Below are positions 7,304 to 15,900 of a DNA stretch of 36,201 nucleotides, in pieces. The DNA lies in NCBI GenBank assembly GCA_016342415.1, contig JAEIOD010000039.1, positions 1 through 36,201 on the forward strand. The letters run 5' to 3'. The notes under the pieces were generated by a model. It was not told where the DNA came from and ran no database searches. It was given only the letters and a program-made list of their open reading frames with translations. The position numbers and the translations under genes are program-made. The DNA comes from Clostridiales bacterium. GTDB taxonomy: Bacteria > Bacillota > Clostridia > Peptostreptococcales > Acidaminobacteraceae. The stretch's first letter is position 1, and every line of letters begins with the position of its first letter.

Positions 7304-8569
7304 ATGAAAAAGGAACTAAGCAAATATCTAACTGTATTAAAAACAAGAAATATTCTTTTATTGACAATCATATCATTCATGTACTCGTTAACTTTTCACA
7401 ATGTAATCTATACACTGTTTTTACGAGAAAGAGGTTTCAGTTTTACACAAATATTTTTACTTGAAACCGCATTATCTATGGCAGTGTTTGCATTTGAAAT
7501 ACCATCAGGATACCTTGCAGATTTATTCGGACGAAAGAAGGCCATTCTTCTAGCAACATGTTGTTATTTAGTGAGCATTCTTTTAGAAGCCATGAGTTTT
7601 AGTTACATTGCGTTTATTATAGCAGCAGTAATTAGTGGCATGGGAATAGCTAGTATCTCAGGTGCTGATAGTGCATTAGTTTATGAAAGTTTGGCTAAGG
7701 ATAACAAGAAAGAATACTCCGATTATGCCTTTTCTCTAATTAGTGGAGCGTTTTCTGCAGCACTGATTATAGCATTACCTCTTGGTGGATTTTTAGCACA
7801 GTATTCTCTAAAATTGCCATTGTATATAACTTGCATACCTCTAGCAACAGCACCAATAATTGCCTTGTTTTTAGTTGAGACTTCAGATGTCAAAGGAAAA
7901 ATCAAAAAGGCCGACACTAAAAACACTGTCACAGATGACTCTGTACGAGTAAGTTTTATCGGTACTTTAAAATTCCTGATTACAAAACAACCGTTACTCA
8001 TAATTCTATCAGTACTAAATTCTTTATCATTTGTCATCATCTTGAGTTTATATTACTTAAATCAACCTCTCTTTATCAATTACGGAATAGATTTGAAATA
8101 CTTTGGTATGATTATGCTTGCAGCAAACTTCATCGGCATGTTCATGAGCTTTATTTCACCTGGACTTAAGAGCAAATTAAATTCTGTATTAGTTATGTTC
8201 ATCAGTATTATAATTCCCGGATTTTGTTTATTGGTTCTTTCGAAGGTTGGAATACCGTTTATAGGATTGTTTGCCCTTATAGGAGCATTATCATTTAAGG
8301 CATTGGGAACACCTTTAATAAGAACGTTGATGAACGAAAATATTCCAGATGCTAATAGAGCTACAACATTGTCTGTCATTGGATATGTAGGAAGTGTTGT
8401 TGGTATGAGCACAAAACCTTTAGTTGGCAAGTTAGTTGATTTAGATTTGAGTAATACTTTCTTGATTTTAGGAACACTTATGATACTTATTGCTATAGTG
8501 ATGTACTTGGTGTTAAAGAAATTGGAAAACACCGTTACTGATCAGTCTAATAAATCAACAGTAGCTTAA
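7304..8569 (+). CDS. MFS transporter
   Basis: A membrane transporter of 421 aa with about twelve hydrophobic segments. The conserved motif A lies between TM2 and TM3 as GYLADLFGRKK (69-79), and a weaker repeat of the pattern occurs mid-protein. The glycine-rich stretch AAVISGMGIASISGADSALVYE in TM4-5 resembles the group of MFS efflux proteins found next to resistance and antibiotic-related genes. The substrate is unknown. A GCGGGGGA Shine-Dalgarno precedes the ATG. It is transcribed divergently from the desaturase and ends at a shared bidirectional terminator. Given the drug-sensor regulators upstream, export of a toxic compound is a fair guess, not a demonstrated function. Confidence 0.85.
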   Translation: MKKELSKYLTVLKTRNILLLTIISFMYSLTFHNVIYTLFLRERGFSFTQIFLLETALSMAVFAFEIPSGYLADLFGRKKAILLATCCYLVSILLEAMSFSYIAFIIAAVISGMGIASISGADSALVYESLAKDNKKEYSDYAFSLISGAFSAALIIALPLGGFLAQYSLKLPLYITCIPLATAPIIALFLVETSDVKGKIKKADTKNTVTDDSVRVSFIGTLKFLITKQPLLIILSVLNSLSFVIILSLYYLNQPLFINYGIDLKYFGMIMLAANFIGMFMSFISPGLKSKLNSVLVMFISIIIPGFCLLVLSKVGIPFIGLFALIGALSFKALGTPLIRTLMNENIPDANRATTLSVIGYVGSVVGMSTKPLVGKLVDLDLSNTFLILGTLMILIAIVMYLVLKKLENTVTDQSNKSTVA

Positions 8570-8608
8570 AATCAAATCAGAAAAAACCATAACAGATGGA
8601 TTTCACTA

Positions 8609-8639
8609 AAAAAGAATCAGCTTTACACTGATTCTTTTT
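8609..8639. terminator. Bidirectional terminator between MFS and protease genes
   Basis: A 12-bp stem (8609-8620 with 8628-8639, loop of seven) has A-rich and T-rich ends, so it gives a U-run on both strands. It can end the MFS transcript and the convergent aspartyl-protease-like transcript. Confidence 0.8.
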
Positions 8640-8667
8640 GTATATTAAAATAGTACATCCATTTTTT

Positions 8668-9828
8668 CTATTTGATTACTTCAAAAATACCATTCCTATA
8701 GTCAATTCTTAAACACCCATCTCTAAATAGATCACTACCTACAATGCCATCAAGCTCAAAAAAATCACATGGCTTATGAAGTGTATTAGCTACATCAGAT
8801 AGTTCGATTTCAGTTTTGTTTATTTTAAGCTTCAACTTAGGTATTATTTTCTGTTCAACCTCTTTGAAGCCACTTACACCACCAACACGCTTTGTTTCTT
8901 TTTTCACCTCAACCAGTTTTATCTTATCAAAGATGCACTCATTGAATGAAGTACTACTGGCTCCGGTATCAACTCCAAAATACAATGAATTATCTTTCTC
9001 ACAATTGATTCGAACAATAACATACCCATCCATAATGATATTACTGTTTGAGACATCTTCACCTACTGGTTTGATAATTTCATACTCACCATTCTTGTAA
9101 TCCAATTTTAGGTTCATATACTTAATAAAATCCCAACCAATGATGCCATCTATTTTAATGATTCCCTCAATCGATGGATCAGCAAATGTAAGATTTTCTG
9201 TTGGAAGAATAATAAAAGGAGTGTTTTCAACACTTAAGTTACCTACGTTTGCATTTTCTACCCATCCAAATTTTACACTCATTTCTTCATTAGTTGAAGA
9301 ATTTGCAATCACTTCATCATTTGAATCTGTTCTTACTTGACATAAGTCAGCTGTTTCTTGTGACAATACACTCAATAAAGCACCTGTGTCTAACCAGAAG
9401 TCCTTTTTTATTCCATTGATCTCAACTCCAACAATTGGAGAACCCGAGATACTAAACTCTAATTTATCTTTATATGATTCACTAGAGAATGTAATGTTTT
9501 TATTTTTATTTTGCTCTAAAGCTACTGAAATCTTTCGATATGATTCTTCTATCGCTTCCATTGTATCTAACTCTAATGACTTAATTTTATCAAATCTGTC
9601 AGCCCAAAATAACTGTTGAAATAATAGTCTTGCAGAATGATTAATCGTCTCTTGGCAATTGCTATCTCTGTACAACTTTGTTAATAGTTCAACACTTTTC
9701 TCTTTATCTCCAGTGTCTATTGCCTTGATAGCTTGAAGAAACGTATCTTGTTCATCTAATAACTCTTCTTTTTTAAGTGCTCCATAATTGAAATTCTTGA
9801 TTTTTGACCAAAACTTATTACTGTCCAT
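8668..9828 (-). CDS. Protein with two tandem retropepsin-like aspartyl protease domains
   Basis: A protein of 386 aa with no signal peptide or membrane segment, so probably cytosolic. Residues 1-115 are helical and may be a TPR-like or other protein-binding region. Two copies of a retropepsin-like domain follow. Each has a catalytic-type triplet, D147-T-G-A in FWLDTGALLSVLS and D287-T-G-A in FGVDTGASSTSF. Each also has a closing motif, IDGIIGWDF plus LDYKNGEYEIIK and LDGIVGSDL plus IDYRNGIFEVIK. Retropepsins normally act as homodimers; here both halves sit in one chain, as in pepsin. Bacterial members are mostly uncharacterised. The start has AAAAGGAG. It lies downstream of recQ on the same strand with a 210-base gap and converges on the MFS terminator. 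Confidence 0.8.
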   Translation of the reverse strand: MDSNKFWSKIKNFNYGALKKEELLDEQDTFLQAIKAIDTGDKEKSVELLTKLYRDSNCQETINHSARLLFQQLFWADRFDKIKSLELDTMEAIEESYRKISVALEQNKNKNITFSSESYKDKLEFSISGSPIVGVEINGIKKDFWLDTGALLSVLSQETADLCQVRTDSNDEVIANSSTNEEMSVKFGWVENANVGNLSVENTPFIILPTENLTFADPSIEGIIKIDGIIGWDFIKYMNLKLDYKNGEYEIIKPVGEDVSNSNIIMDGYVIVRINCEKDNSLYFGVDTGASSTSFNECIFDKIKLVEVKKETKRVGGVSGFKEVEQKIIPKLKLKINKTEIELSDVANTLHKPCDFFELDGIVGSDLFRDGCLRIDYRNGIFEVIK

Positions 9829-10038
9829 TTAATTCTCCTTTTCACTCATACTTTTCAGTATCGAAAGTATATGTTTTATGCGCATCTTCTAAATTCTAAC
9901 ATAATTAGACTTTCCAATCCATTGATTGGTCTGAATCTTTTGTAAACCATTGTTTGAAGTAAAAGAGAATATATCCTTTTGATCATTTGACATAACGTCT
10001 GTATTTGTTAGATCAGCGATTATGCATCCAGCTTTATA

Positions 10039-12201
10039 TTAAAACATCTCCATATGGGCTATGGCCAACTGAATATCCGAATAAGTTATATCCTCATCCA
10101 ATTCTTGTTTTATTGCTTTTAGCGATTCCGTTCCGAGCTTTGATATTACCGTATTAACCCGTTTTGTTTTATCCTCATCCATAAACTGATTTATTGTAAT
10201 CTCATGGCCTTGTGATTTTAGTTTTACAAGATGATTAACAATTGTAGAAGCTGTTAGGCCTCTCTTTAAAGCAATCTCTTCTAAGGACAATTCTTGGACA
10301 TATAACTCATGAGTTTGTTCATATCTATTTTTATCACTGACTTCAACATCTTCATAAATCTCTGCTGTTTTGCTTTCAAAACCATCTGCTTCTATATTTT
10401 TTTCTTTCAGATAAGTTTCTATTATGTCAATAAAGTCACTACCATAACTGTCAAATTTCTTTTCACCTATGCCTTTGACTTCTAAAAATTGCGATTTTTG
10501 AATTGGCATTGTATAAGCCAGTTCTTCTAATACCGAATTTGCAAATATAACATATAAAGGTACTTTCTTCTCAGATGCAATCGCTTTTCTTTTTTCTGAT
10601 AATAGATCAAATAACTCCTGATCAAAATCAAAGTCAGTTTTTCTCTTTTGTTTTTTCCTTTTAGCGTCTTTGACATCCATTCTTTCTTTTCTAACAAGAA
10701 TCTTTTCTTCGCCTTTTAGTACAGCTCTTGAACTCTCATTCAGTTTCAGTACCGGATATGCATCCACAGTCATGCGAATAAAACCTCTAGCAATAAGATT
10801 CATAATCAGTTCTCTTAAGCCACCTTCCGAATACTCCGTGATGATGCCATAAGTTGAAACTTTATCTAGTTTCCAATCGATTATTTTTTTGTTTTTTGAA
10901 CCTCTTAAAACTTGTATGATGACATTTACTCCAAATCTCTGATCGGTTCTATAAATGCAGGATAATATTTTCTGAGATTCTATACTCAAATCTACAAATT
11001 CTGAATCATTTAGACAGTTACCACAGCTACCACAGTTATCAGCTGTTACAACTTCACCAAAGTAACCAATAATCTCAGATCTTAAACAATTATTGGTATG
11101 ACAGTAATTGACCAGGGTCTGCAGGTTTTCAAGTTGAATCTGATGTCTATCTAGATCCATCATATTTTGATTCATAATCAACTTTTGTTTGACAATGTCT
11201 GCTGGAGAATACATCAAAATACAATCACTTTTACTGCCATCTCTACCTGCACGACCTGCTTCTTGATAATAAGCTTCCATGTTCTTAGGCATATTGTAAT
11301 GAATAACAAACCTCACATCTGGTTTATCAATACCCATACCGAATGCATTGGTAGCTACAATGATTTTTGTATTGTCTAACATAAATGCATCTTGGACATG
11401 ACTTCTATCATCACTGTCCATACCACCATGATAGGCTGCAACAGAAAATCCATGATCCTTTAACTTCTTAGAAAGGGATTCAACTGTTTTTCTAGTGGAA
11501 CAGTAGATAATCCCTGATCCTTCTACAAAATCATTTTGCAAATAATTTTTCAGATACCTATACTTATCTGTTGGTTTTACTACTTTATAAAATAAGTTTT
11601 CTCTATCAAATCCCGTAATCACCGAAAATGGATTTTTCAGTTCTAATAAGCTTTTAATTTCTTCTATAACATGAACCGTTGCAGTTGCAGTAAAAGCTGC
11701 AACAATAGGTCTGGTTTGCAGTCTAGAAATAAATCTGGGAATGTTTTTATAACTCGGTCTAAAATCATGTCCCCATTGACTGATACAATGCGCTTCATCA
11801 ACGGCAATCAAATCTACTTGAATCCGTTGACTCAACTCATAAAAACTATCTGATAATAGTCTTTCAGGGGCTACATAAATCAGTTTATGTTGACCATTTA
11901 AGATTTCTCTTATACGACTGTTCGTTTCAGCAGTGGAGAGTGAACTATTCAGATACGTCGCCGGGATGCCGACTTCTACAAGACTGTCCACTTGGTCTTT
12001 CATCAAAGCGATCAAAGGTGAAATGACAATCGTTACACCTTCGACCATCAATGCTGGTAATTGATAACATAGAGACTTTCCGCCACCGGTTGGCATAATA
12101 GCCAACACATCTCTTGTCATAATATGATTTATAATATCCTCTTGGCCATGTCTAAAGGTTTCATAACCAAAATGCTTTTTTAACAATTCAAATTTTCTCA
12201 A
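10039..12201 (-). CDS. recQ: ATP-dependent DNA helicase RecQ
   Basis: A 3'-to-5' DNA helicase of 720 aa acting in recombinational repair and fork rescue. Motif 0 is FRHGQ (16-20), Walker A PTGGGKS (37-43), DEAH 135-138 followed by the aromatic-rich loop SQWGHDFRP, and motif VI QEAGRAGRDG near 320. The zinc-binding region has the four cysteines of NNCLR and CGSCGNC. An HRDC domain lies about 530-605 and a C-terminal helix-turn-helix of the RecQ/RQC type about 625-700. The size and order of parts fit the full-length Bacillota form. The start is a TTG at 12201 with AGGAGG five bases ahead; the ATG just upstream reaches a stop after two codons. A TATAAT lies at 12226-12231 (minus strand) without a convincing -35. 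Confidence 0.95.
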   Translation of the reverse strand: MRKFELLKKHFGYETFRHGQEDIINHIMTRDVLAIMPTGGGKSLCYQLPALMVEGVTIVISPLIALMKDQVDSLVEVGIPATYLNSSLSTAETNSRIREILNGQHKLIYVAPERLLSDSFYELSQRIQVDLIAVDEAHCISQWGHDFRPSYKNIPRFISRLQTRPIVAAFTATATVHVIEEIKSLLELKNPFSVITGFDRENLFYKVVKPTDKYRYLKNYLQNDFVEGSGIIYCSTRKTVESLSKKLKDHGFSVAAYHGGMDSDDRSHVQDAFMLDNTKIIVATNAFGMGIDKPDVRFVIHYNMPKNMEAYYQEAGRAGRDGSKSDCILMYSPADIVKQKLIMNQNMMDLDRHQIQLENLQTLVNYCHTNNCLRSEIIGYFGEVVTADNCGSCGNCLNDSEFVDLSIESQKILSCIYRTDQRFGVNVIIQVLRGSKNKKIIDWKLDKVSTYGIITEYSEGGLRELIMNLIARGFIRMTVDAYPVLKLNESSRAVLKGEEKILVRKERMDVKDAKRKKQKRKTDFDFDQELFDLLSEKRKAIASEKKVPLYVIFANSVLEELAYTMPIQKSQFLEVKGIGEKKFDSYGSDFIDIIETYLKEKNIEADGFESKTAEIYEDVEVSDKNRYEQTHELYVQELSLEEIALKRGLTASTIVNHLVKLKSQGHEITINQFMDEDKTKRVNTVISKLGTESLKAIKQELDEDITYSDIQLAIAHMEMF

Positions 12202-12254
12202 TTCATCCTCCTAAGTACTCTTTGTATTATACACGTAATCACTATTCGAGTATA

Positions 12255-12281
12255 TGAAAAAAGGCAATCAGAGATTGCTTT
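12255..12281 (-). terminator. Terminator of the msrAB/two-component operon
   Basis: The stem GCAATC/GATTGC (12264-12269 with 12273-12278), extendable with G-U and A-U pairs, is followed on the minus strand by six U. It overlaps the last codon of the sensor kinase gene. Confidence 0.75.
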
Positions 12282-13983
12282 AATTTTGAGGGATGATAAG
12301 TGTTACAGTCGTACCAATATTGGGTTTGGAGTCAATGACTATATCACTTCTATCACCATAAACCAGTGATAGACGTTTTTTAACATTTTCTATACCAACC
12401 CCACCCAGTTTAACCAACTTGCTTTCCTTTGTCTCTTCATCAAATCCAACACCATCATCTTGAACAATCAGTTTTAATGTTGAAGCATCCTGTTGAACAG
12501 AAACGGTTATACTGCCACCAGATGTTTTTTCTCTAATACCATGATAAATCGCATTTTCTACTATCGGCTGTAGAATGATTTTAGGTACTTTTACCGACTT
12601 CAGATTTTCCGGTAAGTCTATTGAATAGCTGAGTTGATCATCATAACGTTGTTTTTGAATGAATAGATACTGGCTGATATGATCAAACTCTTCTTCGAGT
12701 GTAATCATTTCCTGACCTTTACTCAGTGAAATTCTAAAGAACTGAGCCAAAGATTTGGTCACTTCAATCACTTTTTCACTGTTATTAAATTCTGCCATCC
12801 ACACAATTGTATCCAAGGTATTGTATAAAAAATGGGGATTGATCTGACTGTATAAAGCATTGAGTTCATAAGTCCTCAAATAACGTTCATTTTCTTTTAT
12901 TTCAGATAACAGTCTTTGGATTTCTTTTAACATCTTATCAAATTCTTTAGAAAGTGATTCTACTTCATAGCAACCTGAAGATTTTTTTATAGATGTTTCA
13001 AAGCTATCAAAATCTTTCATTGCTGATTGCAGTTCTTTAATTGGTCTTGTAATTCTGTTGGCAATAAAATAACTGCCACCGACAACGACCACTAAAATGA
13101 TTCCGCTGAGTAATACCAGGACTTCTATCAGTTGTCTTCTAACAAGTGCCAATTGATCGAGCGAAGACACACCTACTAGAGTCCAATGCGTATTGGGGAT
13201 GCTATAGTGATGCGTGAGCAGATTATTTTCCTTGTCATATCCTTGTGAATTTTCTACCATACTGATTAATTCGGACTTTTTATCACCATTTATAAAATAA
13301 TTCGGATCTGGATGATAAACAACTTGTTTGCTTTCATCCATAATAAAAGCAAAGCCTGCTTCTCCTAGCGGCAAGTGATCCAGATAACCTTCAATCACCT
13401 GATATTTTATATCCAATAATACAACCCCTAAATGATTGTTTTTGTCATCAAATATTTCCTGACTAAGTGCAATAACCCAAGTCTCTTTGTCCATTGTAAA
13501 CTCTTGTAGCCTTGCTGATGTCAAAGCTGGCATCTGTTGATTGTCAATTGCTCGAACGTACCAAGACTCCTTCATCATATCGCTTGACACAGACATTTCA
13601 AGTTCTGTTTCATTGGATACAACACCTCCGTCTTTACCAATGGCAACAACAGAAACAATAGATGAGTTGGTTGCCAGTGCTTGATCAATTACTTGGTGAG
13701 CTTCTATTTTAGAGTTTTTTTCACCAGTCTGTAAAAAAGATTTGATATCATCATTTTGACTGATATACATGGCAATCTTTTTTAATTCTATAATATAATT
13801 ATCTAAATCATTACCACTTTGTTCTACACCATAAATGGTTTGCTCCAAAGTATCTTCCAGGATAATAGACGACGCACTATAATAGTACGCACTACTCATT
13901 AGAAGTACCATCATCAAACTCGCTATCAAATAAAAAGAAGTAATCTGAACTTTAAGTTGTCTAAAAAAAATACGTTTATTCAT
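12280..13983 (-). CDS. YesM-type sensor histidine kinase (dCache-like, HAMP)
   Basis: A membrane sensor kinase of 567 aa. TM1 is about 13-35, an extracytoplasmic dCache-like ligand domain about 36-282, TM2 about 285-308, HAMP 309-362. The catalytic core of the YesM/LytS type has H384 in NPHFLYNTLD, N-box ENAIYHG (N477), DDGVGF and GGVGIENVKKRL. It would phosphorylate the response regulator encoded just upstream, whose gene it overlaps by eight bases. The extracytoplasmic domain has no cysteine, so thiol-based sensing outside is unlikely; it does contain several methionines. Position as last gene of the ccdA-tlpA-msrAB operon suggests that it senses oxidant or oxidised-protein stress at the cell surface. 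That role is inferred from context and from similar clusters elsewhere. Confidence 0.92.
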   Translation of the reverse strand: MNKRIFFRQLKVQITSFYLIASLMMVLLMSSAYYYSASSIILEDTLEQTIYGVEQSGNDLDNYIIELKKIAMYISQNDDIKSFLQTGEKNSKIEAHQVIDQALATNSSIVSVVAIGKDGGVVSNETELEMSVSSDMMKESWYVRAIDNQQMPALTSARLQEFTMDKETWVIALSQEIFDDKNNHLGVVLLDIKYQVIEGYLDHLPLGEAGFAFIMDESKQVVYHPDPNYFINGDKKSELISMVENSQGYDKENNLLTHHYSIPNTHWTLVGVSSLDQLALVRRQLIEVLVLLSGIILVVVVGGSYFIANRITRPIKELQSAMKDFDSFETSIKKSSGCYEVESLSKEFDKMLKEIQRLLSEIKENERYLRTYELNALYSQINPHFLYNTLDTIVWMAEFNNSEKVIEVTKSLAQFFRISLSKGQEMITLEEEFDHISQYLFIQKQRYDDQLSYSIDLPENLKSVKVPKIILQPIVENAIYHGIREKTSGGSITVSVQQDASTLKLIVQDDGVGFDEETKESKLVKLGGVGIENVKKRLSLVYGDRSDIVIDSKPNIGTTVTLIIPQN

Positions 13984-14740
13984 GTTTATGCTTCACCTGT
14001 ACTTTATATTGTTTAGGAGACATACCAACAAGTTTTTTAAAGCGACTGCCAAAGTAATTGACATCTGTAAATCCTATTTTTTCTGCCACTTCATAATTCT
14101 TAAGCTCTGTACTTAAAAGCAGAAGTTTTGCCTGTTCAATTCTTGTATGAATCAAATAATCCTGAAAGGTCATACCATACTGTTTTTTAAAAACACCACT
14201 CAAATAACTGCTATTGTAACCCAGTTCATCACTTAATTTCTTTAATGAAAAATCTGCATGATACTTCTCTCTATCTAAAATGGATTCAATGTCATAATAG
14301 TCATCATCTATAGAGACATCCAATCTCTCCTGAACCGTTTTTTGCACTTCTAGAGACAAAGCATCCTCTTCCATCTTCTGGATCAATTTGATTAACACCT
14401 CTTCTATATCTTTTTTAGAAATGGGTTTTAATATGTAATCATCGACACCTAATTTAAGGGCCTGCAGTGCATAATCAAAATAATCGTATCCCGTTACCAA
14501 GGCAATTTTTACATTTTCATCTATTGCTTTTACATGTTTGGCGAAGGTTAAACCGTCCATCTTAGGCATATTAATATCCGCCAAAATAAGGTGTGGCTTA
14601 AATACCTTGAATATTTCCAAAGCTTCTTCACCATTGACGGCTTCCTCAACCTCTTTTATATTCAACTTATCAAAATTGACGAGGGATTTTATCCCTCGTC
14701 TTACTAAAGGTTCATCATCTACTATTAATAATCGAATCAT
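13976..14740 (-). CDS. YesN-type response regulator (REC plus AraC HTH)
   Basis: A DNA-binding response regulator of 254 aa. The receiver domain (1-120) has the acidic pair D8-D9, phosphoacceptor D55 in LILADINMPKMDG, T83 and K105 (KP). Residues about 150-250 are an AraC-type double helix-turn-helix (VAEKIGFTDVNYFGSRFKK and the MSPKQYK ending). It starts eight bases after the msrAB stop, with GAGG six bases ahead of the ATG, and overlaps the kinase gene. It most likely regulates its own operon. About 40 bases into the gene is a perfect 10-bp hairpin, listed separately, which could lower expression relative to msrAB. Confidence 0.92.
   Translation of the reverse strand: MIRLLIVDDEPLVRRGIKSLVNFDKLNIKEVEEAVNGEEALEIFKVFKPHLILADINMPKMDGLTFAKHVKAIDENVKIALVTGYDYFDYALQALKLGVDDYILKPISKKDIEEVLIKLIQKMEEDALSLEVQKTVQERLDVSIDDDYYDIESILDREKYHADFSLKKLSDELGYNSSYLSGVFKKQYGMTFQDYLIHTRIEQAKLLLLSTELKNYEVAEKIGFTDVNYFGSRFKKLVGMSPKQYKVQVKHKHE
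14678..14700 (-). other. Perfect hairpin inside the 5' part of the response regulator gene
   Basis: GACGAGGGAT and its exact complement (14678-14687 with 14691-14700) are separated by three bases. In the transcript it lies 40-62 bases after the start codon and is followed by AAUUUUGAU. It could act as a partial terminator, an mRNA stability element or a translation brake between the repair genes and the signalling genes. Confidence 0.5.
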
Positions 14741-14748
14741 ATCATCCT

Positions 14749-15894
14749 CTATTCTACTAAACTTTTCAAATGACCATACCCCATCTCATCCATTTCTTCT
14801 AGAGGAATGAATTTTAGCGAAGCACTATTGAGACAGTATCTTAAACCACCTTTATCTTTAGGTCCATCGTTAAATAAATGCCCTAAATGCGAGTCTCCTA
14901 AACGACTTTTAACTTCAGTCCGTTTTGTAAAGAGTGTATTGTCTTCTAGCTCTATTATAACAGACTCTGATATCGGTTGTGTAAAACTTGGCCAACCTGT
15001 TCCTGATTTATATTTGTCTTTAGATGAAAACAAGGGTTCTCCTGTTACTATATCTACATATAAACCCGGTTCATAGTTGTCCCAATACTCATTATCAAAT
15101 GCTCTTTCAGTGCCGGCATTTTGTGTTACTTTATACTGTAATTTTGTCAACATCTCTTTGATTTCTGCATCTGAAGGTTTTGTGTATTCTGAAATACCTT
15201 CAGTCACAAGATTCAAATCAATGTGACAATATCCATTCGGATTCTTATCCAAATAGTCTTGATGATACTCTTCTGCTAAATAGTAATGTTCAAGTGGCAA
15301 CACTTCTACCACAATATCATCTTCATACATCATCTGTTCTTTATTAATTTCTTCTAGAACAATCGATTTTTCCGTTTCGTTAGTGTAAAAAATCCCAGTT
15401 CGGTATTGAACACCTCTATCATTGCCTTGTTGGTTCAAAGAAGTTGGATCGACAACCTTGAAGTAGTACGCCAATAACTCCTTGATTGAAACCAACGCTG
15501 GATCATATCTGACATGTACAGTTTCTGCATGTCCCGAATTGTTATAAATTAAATCTTCATAACTCGGATTTTCTGTTGATCCATTGGCATAACCCGATGT
15601 GACATCGTAAACGCCATACACTCTTGTCATATATGCCTCTAATCCCCAAAAGCAGCCTCCCGCTAGATATAAGTCCTCCAAAGAGCTTTCATCAAACACA
15701 AGACCTACATTAGGGTTATCCGGCAACCGTTTGGTATCGAGTGCTGAACTGACATTCATATTCTTAGTCATCTCCTGAGTTGACATATTCTCTTTAGTGA
15801 CCTCCACTTTTTTATTGTAAAGATACCTATTGCCAATCACTAAAATGAGACCTACTGCAATTATTACAGCTATAATAATCATTCTTCTCATCAT
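14749..15894 (-). CDS. msrAB: Membrane-anchored fused methionine sulfoxide reductase MsrA-MsrB
   Basis: A fusion enzyme of 381 aa that reduces both S- and R-methionine sulfoxide in proteins. A single N-terminal membrane segment (about 5-24) tethers it outside the cytoplasm. A Met-containing linker (MSTQEMTKNMNV, 37-48) leads to MsrA (about 72-232; catalytic C81 in GGCFWG, likely resolving C222 in GYCHID) and MsrB (about 241-375; catalytic C354 in RYCLNSASLKFIP). These three are the only cysteines. MsrB has SGTGWPSF where many members have SGCGWPSF, and the zinc-binding CxxC pairs are absent, so this domain is a one-Cys type that must be recycled directly by a thioredoxin-like partner, presumably the protein encoded upstream. 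GGAGG overlaps the tlpA stop; the second ATG at 15891 is five bases from it and may be the true start. Confidence 0.93.
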   Translation of the reverse strand: MMRRMIIIAVIIAVGLILVIGNRYLYNKKVEVTKENMSTQEMTKNMNVSSALDTKRLPDNPNVGLVFDESSLEDLYLAGGCFWGLEAYMTRVYGVYDVTSGYANGSTENPSYEDLIYNNSGHAETVHVRYDPALVSIKELLAYYFKVVDPTSLNQQGNDRGVQYRTGIFYTNETEKSIVLEEINKEQMMYEDDIVVEVLPLEHYYLAEEYHQDYLDKNPNGYCHIDLNLVTEGISEYTKPSDAEIKEMLTKLQYKVTQNAGTERAFDNEYWDNYEPGLYVDIVTGEPLFSSKDKYKSGTGWPSFTQPISESVIIELEDNTLFTKRTEVKSRLGDSHLGHLFNDGPKDKGGLRYCLNSASLKFIPLEEMDEMGYGHLKSLVE

Positions 15895-15900
15895 GTCCTC

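Noticed and set aside
7723..8532. Minus-strand frames of 105 and 150 codons opposite the MFS gene
   Set aside because: They are mirror images of a transporter with conserved motif A; no start site or recognisable domain.
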